The notes beneath the pieces were generated by a model. It worked only from the letters and a program-made list of their open reading frames with translations. It ran no database searches and was not told where the DNA came from. Positions 5,509-13,255 of a stretch of DNA of 13,713 nt are shown here, in pieces. The position numbers were made by a program, and so were the translations under genes. The stretch spans positions 1 to 13,713 of the forward strand of contig DEAP01000027.1 in the NCBI GenBank assembly GCA_002348225.1. The letters run 5' to 3'. Every line of letters begins with the position of its first letter. Positions within the stretch are counted from its first letter, which is position 1. Source of the stretch: Dehalococcoidia bacterium UBA2979. GTDB taxonomy: Bacteria; Chloroflexota; Dehalococcoidia; UBA2979.

Positions 5509-6270
5509 CTAGGCGCGGACCACCGGATTACTTAGAAGCACCCTGACATCTCCATCACCGACCTCTACCTCACACACATCACCTGAGGAAATTTCGCCTG
5601 TTGTACCTGGGGTCCCAGTGAAAACTAGGTCACCTGGTTCTAAAGACATGTAGTTTGAAATACGTGAGATACAAGCAGCCACCGAATTAATCAGGAGTGA
5701 AGTATTTGATTCCTGCTGAGTTTTCCCACTTATCCGACCTTCAATACTGGTATCCCAAGGATCAATCTCTGTCTCCATCCATGGGCCAACTGCGGTAAAC
5801 GTGTCACTCGATTTCGCTCTCCACCATTGAAGGTCTGCCTGTTGCCAATCTCGCCCAGAGACATCATTCCCAGCTGTGTAACCCGCCACATAGTCGAGTA
5901 CTGATTCAGGAGCAACTTTTGAACATGCCTTCCCCATCACTGCGACCAATTCCGCCTCCATATGTACATTGGTCGAGTCTGCTGGGAGCACTATCTCGTC
6001 CTGATGACCTATAAGTGAAGATGGTGTCTTAAGGAATGGTTGAGGTTCTGTCGGAGCAGTACGGTCGCCAGCATGATCCATATAGTTGATACCAATTGCC
6101 ACAATTTTCGAAGGTGATGAAGGAACTAGGAATTTGACCGCCGCGATATCCAGAACTTCGCCTGTCTCAGGGCCAGGCACAATTGGTGTTCCCTCAAGTA
6201 CTACTAATTTGTCTCCGTCAACACGGGCAGTTAGTTCCCGATCGTTGGCTTGAACTCTAGCAATCTTCAT
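5509..6270 (-). CDS. Fumarylacetoacetate hydrolase (FAH) family protein
   Basis: 253 residues with a short N-terminal domain (1-50) and the FAH catalytic domain. GINYMDHAGD (60-69) carries the family's GxNYxxHA motif with His66. The metal site is formed by Glu105 and Glu107 in HMEAELVAVMG and by Asp136 in GNDVSGRDWQ. RAKSSDTFTAVGPW (151-164) supplies the conserved Lys153, and VFTGTPGTTG (216-225) is the C-terminal signature. The family includes acylpyruvases, oxaloacetate decarboxylases, 2-hydroxyhepta-diene-dioate isomerases and related C-C bond hydrolases or tautomerases, so the exact reaction cannot be named. It is the last gene of a minus-strand cluster, 16 bases after the NTF2-like gene. 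The context with a carboxyltransferase suggests breakdown of a dicarboxylic or keto acid. Confidence 0.9.
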   Translation of the reverse strand: MKIARVQANDRELTARVDGDKLVVLEGTPIVPGPETGEVLDIAAVKFLVPSSPSKIVAIGINYMDHAGDRTAPTEPQPFLKTPSSLIGHQDEIVLPADSTNVHMEAELVAVMGKACSKVAPESVLDYVAGYTAGNDVSGRDWQQADLQWWRAKSSDTFTAVGPWMETEIDPWDTSIEGRISGKTQQESNTSLLINSVAACISRISNYMSLEPGDLVFTGTPGTTGEISSGDVCEVEVGDGDVRVLLSNPVVRA

Positions 6271-6286
6271 AGCGCATCCAATCCCC

Positions 6287-6724
6287 TTAATCTTTGTCCA
6301 TGTCGTATATGTTGTCGTAAAGATAATCCATTAATCCCGAGGTTAACTCATTTCTCTTCCAGTTCCAATACTGCCGAATCTCTATAATTAGTCCGTTCCT
6401 GACGCGGTAATGCTCCGAACCTCTGTACACAAGTTGCTTATTGTCGAGGGTACCTTTCATGGTCCATTCGATAGCGGCCGAATCTTCAGACTCTATGATC
6501 GAATCAACATGCCACGTGGCTTCGCCATATCGCTCCCGCACATTCAACCAAAATTCACCAATGCTCCCGGCACCACGAATAGGCGGATGATTCGTATCAT
6601 AGATCACAGCATTTTTTTCAAAATGGGACGCTATATCGGCGGCGGTACCATATCCGCATGCAAGAAAATATCGAGTAATGAGGGTCTCGATTTTACCTCT
6701 AGACTGACCATGTATCTCAGTCAC
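6287..6724 (-). CDS. SnoaL/NTF2-like domain protein
   Basis: 145 residues starting at GTG 6724 with GAGG 7 bases upstream, overlapping the end of the cysteinyl-synthetase-like gene by 8 bases (translational coupling likely). The layout fits the NTF2/SnoaL cone-shaped fold: an N-terminal helix (IETLITRYFLACGYGTAADI, 12-31), a FEKNAVIYD strand (35-43), an IRGAGSIGEFW helix start (49-59), then strands WHVDSIIESEDSAAIEWTMKG (71-91) and EHYRVRNGLIIEIRQYWNW (104-122). Members include small polyketide cyclases, ketosteroid-isomerase-like enzymes and non-catalytic ligand-binding proteins. The fold call is firm; the function is open. Its place beside an FAH-family gene suggests a helper enzyme in the same catabolic route. 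Confidence 0.8.
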   Translation of the reverse strand: MTEIHGQSRGKIETLITRYFLACGYGTAADIASHFEKNAVIYDTNHPPIRGAGSIGEFWLNVRERYGEATWHVDSIIESEDSAAIEWTMKGTLDNKQLVYRGSEHYRVRNGLIIEIRQYWNWKRNELTSGLMDYLYDNIYDMDKD

Positions 6725-7949
6725 CTGAAGACCTCAAGTGCAAACCAAGCACGGAAGCCATTTCGGTGAGCGCACCACTACCATGCTCCGACGCAACATC
6801 GTTACCAATAATGGCTTCAGCCAGCTCTACCAAGACATCAATTGCCTCTGGGGTATCCAAGTCATTATCCATCGCGTTTTGGAATCGCGTTCGATAGCTT
6901 TGCAGAGTTTGGATGTCAGCCGTCGTATTGTTATTACTTGCTGCAGCTAGCTGAAGCCTTCCTGCAAGTCCCCTATTCTCGGCAAGACGGTCACTGTCAT
7001 AGTCACGATCTTCACGATACTGCACCCTGGCGAGGTCCAAACGGATGTCGTTACCAGAATATCCTTGGTCGACAAGCTCACTCACACGAACAAGATTTCC
7101 CAGCGACTTGGACATCTTTACTCCGTCAAGTCGCATAGTCCCATTGTGCATCCAGTAACTCACGTAAGGTGATCGGCTCGTGATTGATTCACTTTGGGCA
7201 ATCTCTGAAGCATGGTGCGGATAACGAAGATCCTTGCCACCACCATGTATGTCTAGCTGGTCACCTAAATGTGTTTGCGCCATTATTGAGCACTCGATAT
7301 GCCAGCCCGGTCGACCGACTCCCCACGGAGACTCAAACTTCGCCCCGGGAAACGATGACGGCTGCCAAATCAAAAAATCAAGGGGTGATCTTTTGAGTTC
7401 AGCTGGCTCCGCAGGCATAGAGTCCGATTCATAACTAGCCAGCTGAGAATTATCCAAACCTATTAAAGCTCCAAGAGACTGATCCTGGGTAGAATCAAAG
7501 AAAACATAGCCAGAATTCTCGTATGCAAATCCGGTATCAACAAGCTTATTGACTCCAAGGATAATTTCGTCAATCGTTTCGGAAACTCGTGGATAAGAAT
7601 CGGGCGGCAAAATATTAAGGTAAGACATCTCATCCAGATAGATTTGATGATTTATATCGGTCAACTCTGCGATTGACAAATCTCGTTCTTCGGAGACGCG
7701 AACCATATCATCATCAACGTCAGTAATGTTTTGAATGTGCCGGACCGTGTAACCATTAAAATCCAACCATCGCCTGAGAACATCAAAAGCAACCGCAGTC
7801 AACGCATGACCCAGGTGACCAACCTCATAGGGCGTGATCCCACAGACATAGAGCTTCACTTCTTGCTCAGAAAGAGGGCTGAATTCCTCCACCTCACCCG
7901 ACAAGGTGTTATAAAGATGTAGGTTCCTATATGGTCGCGGCTCTAACAC
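6717..7949 (-). CDS. Short cysteinyl-tRNA synthetase-family enzyme (CysS or MshC-type cysteine ligase)
   Basis: 410 residues from GTG 7949. The class I catalytic core is complete. YVCGITPY (34-41) is followed by the HIGH motif as HLGH (45-48), QNITDVDD (73-80), PGWHIECS (214-221), HGGGKDLRYPHHASE (235-249) and KMSKS (278-282). The expected zinc ligands Cys36, Cys220, His245 and Glu249 are present. After the helical DALR-like region (about 300-400) the protein stops at VLGLHLRSSGD, without the extra ~50-60-residue anticodon-binding domain of ordinary CysRS (about 460 residues). The length and CGITPY...HLGHA resemble MshC, the mycothiol-pathway ligase joining cysteine to glucosaminyl-inositol, whereas the HHxxE zinc ligand resembles CysRS. 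Either role, or a trimmed CysRS, is possible. No other thiol-biosynthesis gene is nearby. It lies 55 bases after the carboxyltransferase gene. Confidence 0.88.
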   Translation of the reverse strand: MLEPRPYRNLHLYNTLSGEVEEFSPLSEQEVKLYVCGITPYEVGHLGHALTAVAFDVLRRWLDFNGYTVRHIQNITDVDDDMVRVSEERDLSIAELTDINHQIYLDEMSYLNILPPDSYPRVSETIDEIILGVNKLVDTGFAYENSGYVFFDSTQDQSLGALIGLDNSQLASYESDSMPAEPAELKRSPLDFLIWQPSSFPGAKFESPWGVGRPGWHIECSIMAQTHLGDQLDIHGGGKDLRYPHHASEIAQSESITSRSPYVSYWMHNGTMRLDGVKMSKSLGNLVRVSELVDQGYSGNDIRLDLARVQYREDRDYDSDRLAENRGLAGRLQLAAASNNNTTADIQTLQSYRTRFQNAMDNDLDTPEAIDVLVELAEAIIGNDVASEHGSGALTEMASVLGLHLRSSGD

Positions 7950-8004
7950 GAGTCAAATTCTAACCGCTTTGGCGCTCGGAGCACATCACAATTCGATCGA
8001 TCTT

Positions 8005-9606
8005 TTAAGGTCTAACAGCTCTCTTCGGTCGGTCCGCAATTCTATGAAGGAGCGGTTGAGCAAGTTCCACAAACTGACAGGCAATTTTTCGGGTATCGCG
8101 AGGATCAATAAGATCGATAACGTCAAATTTCTGTGCGGCCCGCATCGGACTACGCAACCGTAAAAGTCTCTCTTCTATCATAGTCCTGTGTGCTTCGGGA
8201 TCGGGCGCGGATTCAATTTCTCGCCTGTATGCCGCAGCTACGCCACCTTCTATCGGAATTCCTCCCCACTCACCTGCGGGCCACCCGAATCGCAGATTCA
8301 AACCGTCCGGTTCCCCTAAGCTATTTGGAGCATCTGCCGCAACTCCGTATGACTTTCTGACATTGAATTCAACCTTAGGAACCTTTGCTTCATGCGAGGC
8401 AATGAGAGCACGGACACCTCGCCGCATAGTTGCTTGTTTTTCAGCAGCAGATCCGAGCATAAAGCCTGGCATATCCAAGAATATGACCATAGGAAGGTTG
8501 AACGTGTCGCATAGATCAACAAAGTGGGTATATTTATCAGCGGCATCGCCGTTCATAGCCCCAGCAAGTACAAGTGGATCGTTTCCAACCACTCCAACGC
8601 TGTACCCTCCTAGCCTGGCAAAACCCGTAATAAGAGAGCCACCGTAATATCGGCGCATTTCAAAAAATTCTCCATTATCGACCACTAGTTTGATCAATTT
8701 ACGGGGATCGTACGGGTGGCGTCTTTCCTGGGGCATTATAGTCAGGAGTTCTTCGGGTCGCCGATCTACCGGGTCATCATTTTCTACTCGGGGAGCAACC
8801 TCAGATGTCGTATCAGGTAAGTATGACAAGAAGGATTTTATCTGCTCGAAGGCTTCTTCTTCTGAATCAGCCTCGTTATCAATCTGTCCACTCGTGTGAA
8901 CATGAACTGCTGCACCTCCCAGTTGCTCCTTATCGAGGTCCTCACCCAAAGCTCGACGAACAACTGGGGGGCCCGAAGGGAATATCTGAGATTTACCCTT
9001 AATCATGACAGTAAAGTGGGACATTAATCCGAAAGCCGCTGGAGCTCCCGCCACCGAACCCATAATACCCGCCGCGACAGGCACTTTACTCAAAAGTTCC
9101 AGTTGTCTGTACCAGATGTTCCCGCCTGGTAAACCCATATGTCCGGCGGCCTCATCTGACTTGGACGAGTGGCCAACGCCTTCGATGAACTGTACGTAAG
9201 GGATTCCATACTGCAGAGCCAAGCGTTGAGTAAACTGGGAAGCTCCCTTGTGAACATTATGCGGGCTGCCGCCGGAGATCGTAAAATCGTCACCACCAAT
9301 TGCAACGTTGCGACCGTTTATTTTTCCCATCCCCAGTACATACGCTCCGGGCAGGAATTCTGTCATATTGCCGTCAGCGTCATATTCGGCAGCACCAACC
9401 ATTGGGCCAGCCTCAAAGAAACTCTCTGGATCGAGGAATTTTTCGATCCGCTCTCTGATGGTATAACGATCACCGTCGTGCTGTCGTTTGATCCGGTCAG
9501 GGCCCCCCATCTCTTTGGCGAGTGACCGAATATAGTCCATCTCATCCAGCGCTTTTTCCCATGGTTCCCCTGGCTTCCAAGAATCTCTGTTGGGGTCAAT
9601 TGGCAT
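8005..9606 (-). CDS. Acyl-CoA carboxylase carboxyltransferase (beta) subunit
   Basis: 533 residues, the full length of the PccB/MccB family; ATG 9606 has AGGAG 7 bases upstream. The N-terminal crotonase-like half has GKINGRNVAIGGDDFTISGG (94-113), an oxyanion-hole loop GSVAGAPAA (183-191) and LGGAAVHVHTSGQIDNEADS (229-248). The C-terminal half has GFARLGGYSVGVVGNDP (328-344), DKYTHFVDLCDTFNLPMVIF (357-376) and DMPGFMLG (378-385). Such subunits transfer CO2 from biotin to an acyl-CoA such as propionyl- or methylcrotonyl-CoA, or act in decarboxylase complexes. The usual KAYGGAY-type segment reads KSYGVAADAPNSLGEP (418-433), so substrate choice may differ. No biotin carboxylase or biotin-carrier gene is in the window, so the partner lies elsewhere. 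It is the first gene of the 9606-5509 cluster and is divergent from the CoA-transferase gene, 104 bases away. Confidence 0.92.
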   Translation of the reverse strand: MPIDPNRDSWKPGEPWEKALDEMDYIRSLAKEMGGPDRIKRQHDGDRYTIRERIEKFLDPESFFEAGPMVGAAEYDADGNMTEFLPGAYVLGMGKINGRNVAIGGDDFTISGGSPHNVHKGASQFTQRLALQYGIPYVQFIEGVGHSSKSDEAAGHMGLPGGNIWYRQLELLSKVPVAAGIMGSVAGAPAAFGLMSHFTVMIKGKSQIFPSGPPVVRRALGEDLDKEQLGGAAVHVHTSGQIDNEADSEEEAFEQIKSFLSYLPDTTSEVAPRVENDDPVDRRPEELLTIMPQERRHPYDPRKLIKLVVDNGEFFEMRRYYGGSLITGFARLGGYSVGVVGNDPLVLAGAMNGDAADKYTHFVDLCDTFNLPMVIFLDMPGFMLGSAAEKQATMRRGVRALIASHEAKVPKVEFNVRKSYGVAADAPNSLGEPDGLNLRFGWPAGEWGGIPIEGGVAAAYRREIESAPDPEAHRTMIEERLLRLRSPMRAAQKFDVIDLIDPRDTRKIACQFVELAQPLLHRIADRPKRAVRP

Positions 9607-9710
9607 TTGAATTCTCCTAGTATTTTCAATGAAGAGTACTCCAATTTAATCAAAAGCAACAATCCTCGGTCTCGGGGCGCTACCATCAGGCTTAAGAGGG
9701 AGCTAGAACG

Positions 9711-10922
9711 ATGGCAAATTTACAGGAGAGAAACGATCTTAGCGAGCCTATGGGACCACTTAAAGGCCTGAAGGTTCTGGACTTCACCCAGTTCCAGAAC
9801 GGGCCCTCCGGGACGGTAATGCTATCCGACATGGGTGCCGATGTATTAAAAATAGAACGCCCTGGTGATGGTGATCCGGGTAGAGCATTAGGTCTCCGTC
9901 CGGATGGTTTCTGTGGCTACTTCGAAGCACACGATCGCGGAAAGCGTTCCATGACGGTCGACTTAAAAACGAGCGAGGGTATCCGGCTAATCCATCAGCT
10001 CGCTGCCGATGCAGATATTGTCACTGAGAATTTCCGGCCAGGCGTAATGGACAGGTTAGGCGTCGGATACGAAGCTCTTAAAACGACGAATCCGCAGATC
10101 ATATATGCCGAGAACTCGGGTTTCGGTCCAGTCGGTCCATATGCCGAGAGAACCTGTTTTGACATAGTTGCGCAGGGACTAAGTGGTGCGATGTTGTCAC
10201 TCGGAGGTGGAATAGATTCCGTACCTGTACAAGGTCCTTGGGGGTTGGCTGATCAAGTCGGCGGGATAATCTTTGCCTATGGAATAGTGCTCGCGGTGGT
10301 GGCGCGTGAGCGATTTGGCGTAGGTCAGCGGGTAGATGGCTCGCAAATAGGGGCGATGATGACCTTACAGGCCGGGTCGGTCGTGCCATATCTACACACT
10401 AACGTCCAGCCTGATCGATTTAACAACCCCGTCTTTGCGGCCTATCAGACATCTGACGACAAATGGCTCACGATAGGGATACTGACACCAAAATGGTGGC
10501 CGGCGCTCTGCATCGCGATTGAGCGAGAAGATCTTATGATTGATGAAAGAAGCGAATCCCCGTTTGCCCGTCATGAAAATAGAGACTGGCTTCATGCTGA
10601 ACTAGGAAAAGCATTTAAAAAACTACCTGAGTCGACACTCCTACAACGTCTCAATGACTCTGACGTACCTTGTGCGCCAGTTCTTGACTATGAAGGTGTC
10701 GCAAACGAGTCACAGTTCTGGGATAACGGCTATCTGGTTGATCTGGAGCACTCAAAGTTTGAAAATCACAGAACTGTAGGAATACCCATAGCTCTAAGCG
10801 AAACCCCTGGGCGAGTACAGGGACCTGCGCCAGAATACAGTAACGACACAGAAGCTGTGCTAACCCGTCTAGGATACGATAGAGATCAAATCGAAGAGCT
10901 TCGTCAACACGGGGTCATCTAG
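9711..10922 (+). CDS. CaiB/BaiF family (class III) CoA-transferase
   Basis: 403 residues, the normal family length. ATG has AGGGAG about 8 bases upstream. Typical motifs are GLKVLDFTQFQNGPSGTVML (19-38), SDMGADVLKIERPGDGDP (39-56), DRGKRSMTVDLK (75-86), TENFRPGVMDRLGVGYE (105-121), IYAENSGFGPVGPY (131-144), and Asp151 in CFDIVAQGLSG, which aligns with the catalytic Asp169 of formyl-CoA transferase. A C-terminal VPCAPVLDYEGV segment completes the fold. Family III enzymes move CoA between acyl-CoA and a free acid such as carnitine, bile acids, formate/oxalate or aromatic acids. The substrate cannot be told from sequence. It is divergent from the carboxyltransferase gene and may share a promoter region with it, consistent with activation of an acid for degradation. 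Confidence 0.93.
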   Translation: MANLQERNDLSEPMGPLKGLKVLDFTQFQNGPSGTVMLSDMGADVLKIERPGDGDPGRALGLRPDGFCGYFEAHDRGKRSMTVDLKTSEGIRLIHQLAADADIVTENFRPGVMDRLGVGYEALKTTNPQIIYAENSGFGPVGPYAERTCFDIVAQGLSGAMLSLGGGIDSVPVQGPWGLADQVGGIIFAYGIVLAVVARERFGVGQRVDGSQIGAMMTLQAGSVVPYLHTNVQPDRFNNPVFAAYQTSDDKWLTIGILTPKWWPALCIAIEREDLMIDERSESPFARHENRDWLHAELGKAFKKLPESTLLQRLNDSDVPCAPVLDYEGVANESQFWDNGYLVDLEHSKFENHRTVGIPIALSETPGRVQGPAPEYSNDTEAVLTRLGYDRDQIEELRQHGVI

Positions 10923-12004
10923 ACACTGATATTCGGGCCTTTGGACTCACTTAGAGCCTTGCGGACGGCCGGAAGTATTTCACGAGGCACTCGTTCCAAG
11001 TATGACTCTGGTCCCTCATCGGGTGTGGGGGGATTTGGAATTGGGTGCAGAACCACATGGTCGAATTCAATACCACTTGCTGCAGCGGTGAAGAGGATCT
11101 TGATCAGTTGAGAAAAAATGTCATCACTGCCACCAACAAGTGCAAATGACCTAGCCTGTTCGGCGCTAATGAAATTCACTACATTCCCGCTGGCCACCAG
11201 ATCCGACGAGTGATGAAAATCCGGCCAGACATCTTCACTCGCTTTTAATTCCTCAGGGTCAGCTCCATTCCATTCATACCCTAGATTTTCAAACAGCACC
11301 GGAGAGTATTCAAAATAGCCGGCAGCCATCGATTTAGCCATAAGGGTAGCTTGTTCGATGTGGTCATGAAGGACGGTATGAAAAATAATGCCTAATTTAA
11401 CGTCTTTTCTGTCTCGACCTGCTTGCTCGGCCCCTTCCCAAATCATCTTGATCGAGGACAAAATATTATTGGAATGGGTTCCCACTCTGATGAATACCCC
11501 ATCGGCCACCGCACCGGCCATCTTGAGCGTTCGAGGACCACCAGCGGCAACCCAGACGGGAACAGGCTGTGCAAAAGGCAACTTGGCAGGCCTGTCAGCG
11601 CCCACTTCCACATAATTCCCATCAAGAAAGCTTTTTGTCAACTCGACGGCTTCGTGTAGCTGTGTCACCCGTGCCGGTTCAAGACCGGCCAATCTGACTG
11701 CAGTATCACCGGCTCCATATGTAAGCACAGTTCTTCCTTCTGCGAGTTCCGCAACGGTAGAGATACTTGATGCCGTAACAGAAGGATGTCTCGTGATTGG
11801 ATTTGTCAGTAGTGGCCCGATTGTGATGGTTTTAGAGGCCTCTGCTGCCGCGGCAAGGAGTACATAGGTATCCCTTCTTCTGAGTTGTGAATCCGGAAGC
11901 CACGCTGCGTCCCAGCCACACGACTCAGCTCTTGTGACATCCTTTGCATAAGTGGCCACACTACTAGCGTCGTTTCTGTTCAGACCAAATTTAGGAATCC
12001 GCAT
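10919..12004 (-). CDS. LLM-class flavin/F420-dependent oxidoreductase (copy 1)
   Basis: 361 residues of the bacterial luciferase-like monooxygenase superfamily. The N-terminus is MRIPKFGLNRND, followed by ESCGWDAAWLPDSQL (27-41), TITIGPLLTNPITRHPSVTA (59-78), ELAEGRTVLTYGAGD (86-100) and PVPVWVAAGGPRTLKMAGAVADG (147-169), which is the TIM-barrel phosphate/cofactor region. Relatives use reduced FMN or F420 for reduction or oxygenation; the C-terminal region is specific to this paralogue. It starts 9 bases after the stop of the other LLM gene and is probably co-transcribed with it. A GGGAG lies 13 bases upstream, a little far. Its TAG stop overlaps the stop of the CoA-transferase gene on the opposite strand. 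Confidence 0.9.
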   Translation of the reverse strand: MRIPKFGLNRNDASSVATYAKDVTRAESCGWDAAWLPDSQLRRRDTYVLLAAAAEASKTITIGPLLTNPITRHPSVTASSISTVAELAEGRTVLTYGAGDTAVRLAGLEPARVTQLHEAVELTKSFLDGNYVEVGADRPAKLPFAQPVPVWVAAGGPRTLKMAGAVADGVFIRVGTHSNNILSSIKMIWEGAEQAGRDRKDVKLGIIFHTVLHDHIEQATLMAKSMAAGYFEYSPVLFENLGYEWNGADPEELKASEDVWPDFHHSSDLVASGNVVNFISAEQARSFALVGGSDDIFSQLIKILFTAAASGIEFDHVVLHPIPNPPTPDEGPESYLERVPREILPAVRKALSESKGPNISV

Positions 12005-12013
12005 AAAATCAAT

Positions 12014-13075
12014 TCATCTCCCTGCATTAAGGTCGCTCAGAATCTTCATCGTCTCCGCTAGAGTGTCCAACCGCTCCCCGATACTGTCTCCATAGGGACC
12101 AACACGAAAGGTATTAACATCTGCATCTTTGTATGCTCTCAATTTTTCTGCTATATCAGTTGGAGATCCGATAAGTGATGAATTGATAACCATCTCGGTT
12201 GGCACTTCTCGTCTAGCCGCATCGCGCTCCCCGTCTATCCATAGTCGTTGAATTTTTGTTACCTCGTCAGCCCAGCCTTGGCGGCGATATGCGTCAGCAT
12301 AAAAATTTTGAGTCCTCGAACCCATCGCACCAATCTGAAAAGCCATTGAAGGTTTAAGCTCCTCGGCGGCCTGCTCGATATCATCCGTGAATCTCACAGT
12401 ACCGCCAACTGCTATATCAATATCACTGATTGATCTTCCAGCACTCTCTGCACCGTCGCGTATAGGTTTCAAGAATGTTTCAGCCGCTTCAGGTAAAAAA
12501 GATGTGCCGAGCCAGCCATCGGCAAATGCCCCGGTCATAAATAAGTTTTTCGGACCAAGTGAAGCCACATAAATAGGTAGATTTGGGCACACAGGAGCAC
12601 CGGATCTTAATGCTTTCCCTAGACCAGTACCTCCGCGTCCAACGGACAATGGTAGCTCCCAAAACTCGCCCTCATACGCAAGTGTTTCACCGTTGAATAT
12701 CCTCCTGCAAACCTCAATTATTTCCTTAGTATGAGAAACAGGCTTTTTGAATCGGATACCGTGCCAACCTTCAATTACTTGCGGGCCACTCGTTCCAAGT
12801 CCTAGTAGAAATCGACCTCCAGACATCGAATCTAAAGTCATAGCGGTCATTGCAACGAGAGATGGAGTTCTGGTACCGACCTGAAAGATTCCCGAACCAA
12901 ATTTCAGAGTCGAGGTTTTTGCTATGAGATATGCCAGAGGAGTAGCCGCATCATGGGCCCAGGCTTCCGCGCTCCATAACGAATCAACACCTAGTTTTTC
13001 CGCACCTACAGCATATTCTGTGGCTTCTTCCCAATCTTCAATCGCATAGCGGTTCAACCCAACAGACGCCTTCAT
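12014..13075 (-). CDS. LLM-class flavin/F420-dependent oxidoreductase (copy 2)
   Basis: 353 residues if started at ATG 13075. This is preferred over ATG 13093 because a GGGGGGA ribosome-binding site lies 5 bases upstream and the protein then begins with MKASVGLNRYAIEDW, as family members do. Numbering from that start, LGVDSLWSAEAWAHDAATPL (28-47) is followed by TLKFGSGIFQVGTRTPSLVA (56-75), SMSGGRFLLGLGTSGPQVIE (83-102) and GWHGIRF (103-109), which form the TIM-barrel half with the cofactor pocket. LPIYVASLGPKNLFMTGAFA (166-185) marks the second half. This resembles F420-dependent glucose-6-phosphate dehydrogenase/methylene-H4MPT reductase relatives more than alkane-sulfonate monooxygenase, but FMN use cannot be excluded. 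It is first in a two-gene operon. A 180-base intergenic region separates it from the divergent transporter gene and presumably holds both promoters. Confidence 0.9.
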   Translation of the reverse strand: MKASVGLNRYAIEDWEEATEYAVGAEKLGVDSLWSAEAWAHDAATPLAYLIAKTSTLKFGSGIFQVGTRTPSLVAMTAMTLDSMSGGRFLLGLGTSGPQVIEGWHGIRFKKPVSHTKEIIEVCRRIFNGETLAYEGEFWELPLSVGRGGTGLGKALRSGAPVCPNLPIYVASLGPKNLFMTGAFADGWLGTSFLPEAAETFLKPIRDGAESAGRSISDIDIAVGGTVRFTDDIEQAAEELKPSMAFQIGAMGSRTQNFYADAYRRQGWADEVTKIQRLWIDGERDAARREVPTEMVINSSLIGSPTDIAEKLRAYKDADVNTFRVGPYGDSIGERLDTLAETMKILSDLNAGR

Positions 13076-13255
13076 ATATATCCCCCCACACACATGTTAA
13101 TCGGACCCGATTTCCACTCATGGTAAATCAACCTAACACCATGTGTCCTAAGCCTTTAAATTACATGAGTTAACTTGAAGGTAACGCCGTCTCATCAAAC
13201 TTAGCCTAGTATTAGCTAATGTCTCTAATCTACCAAAAAGTAAATGGAGTGATCC

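Noticed and set aside
9169..9525. Plus-strand 118-codon frame within the carboxyltransferase gene
   Set aside because: It lies wholly inside a well-supported conserved gene on the other strand and has no family resemblance.
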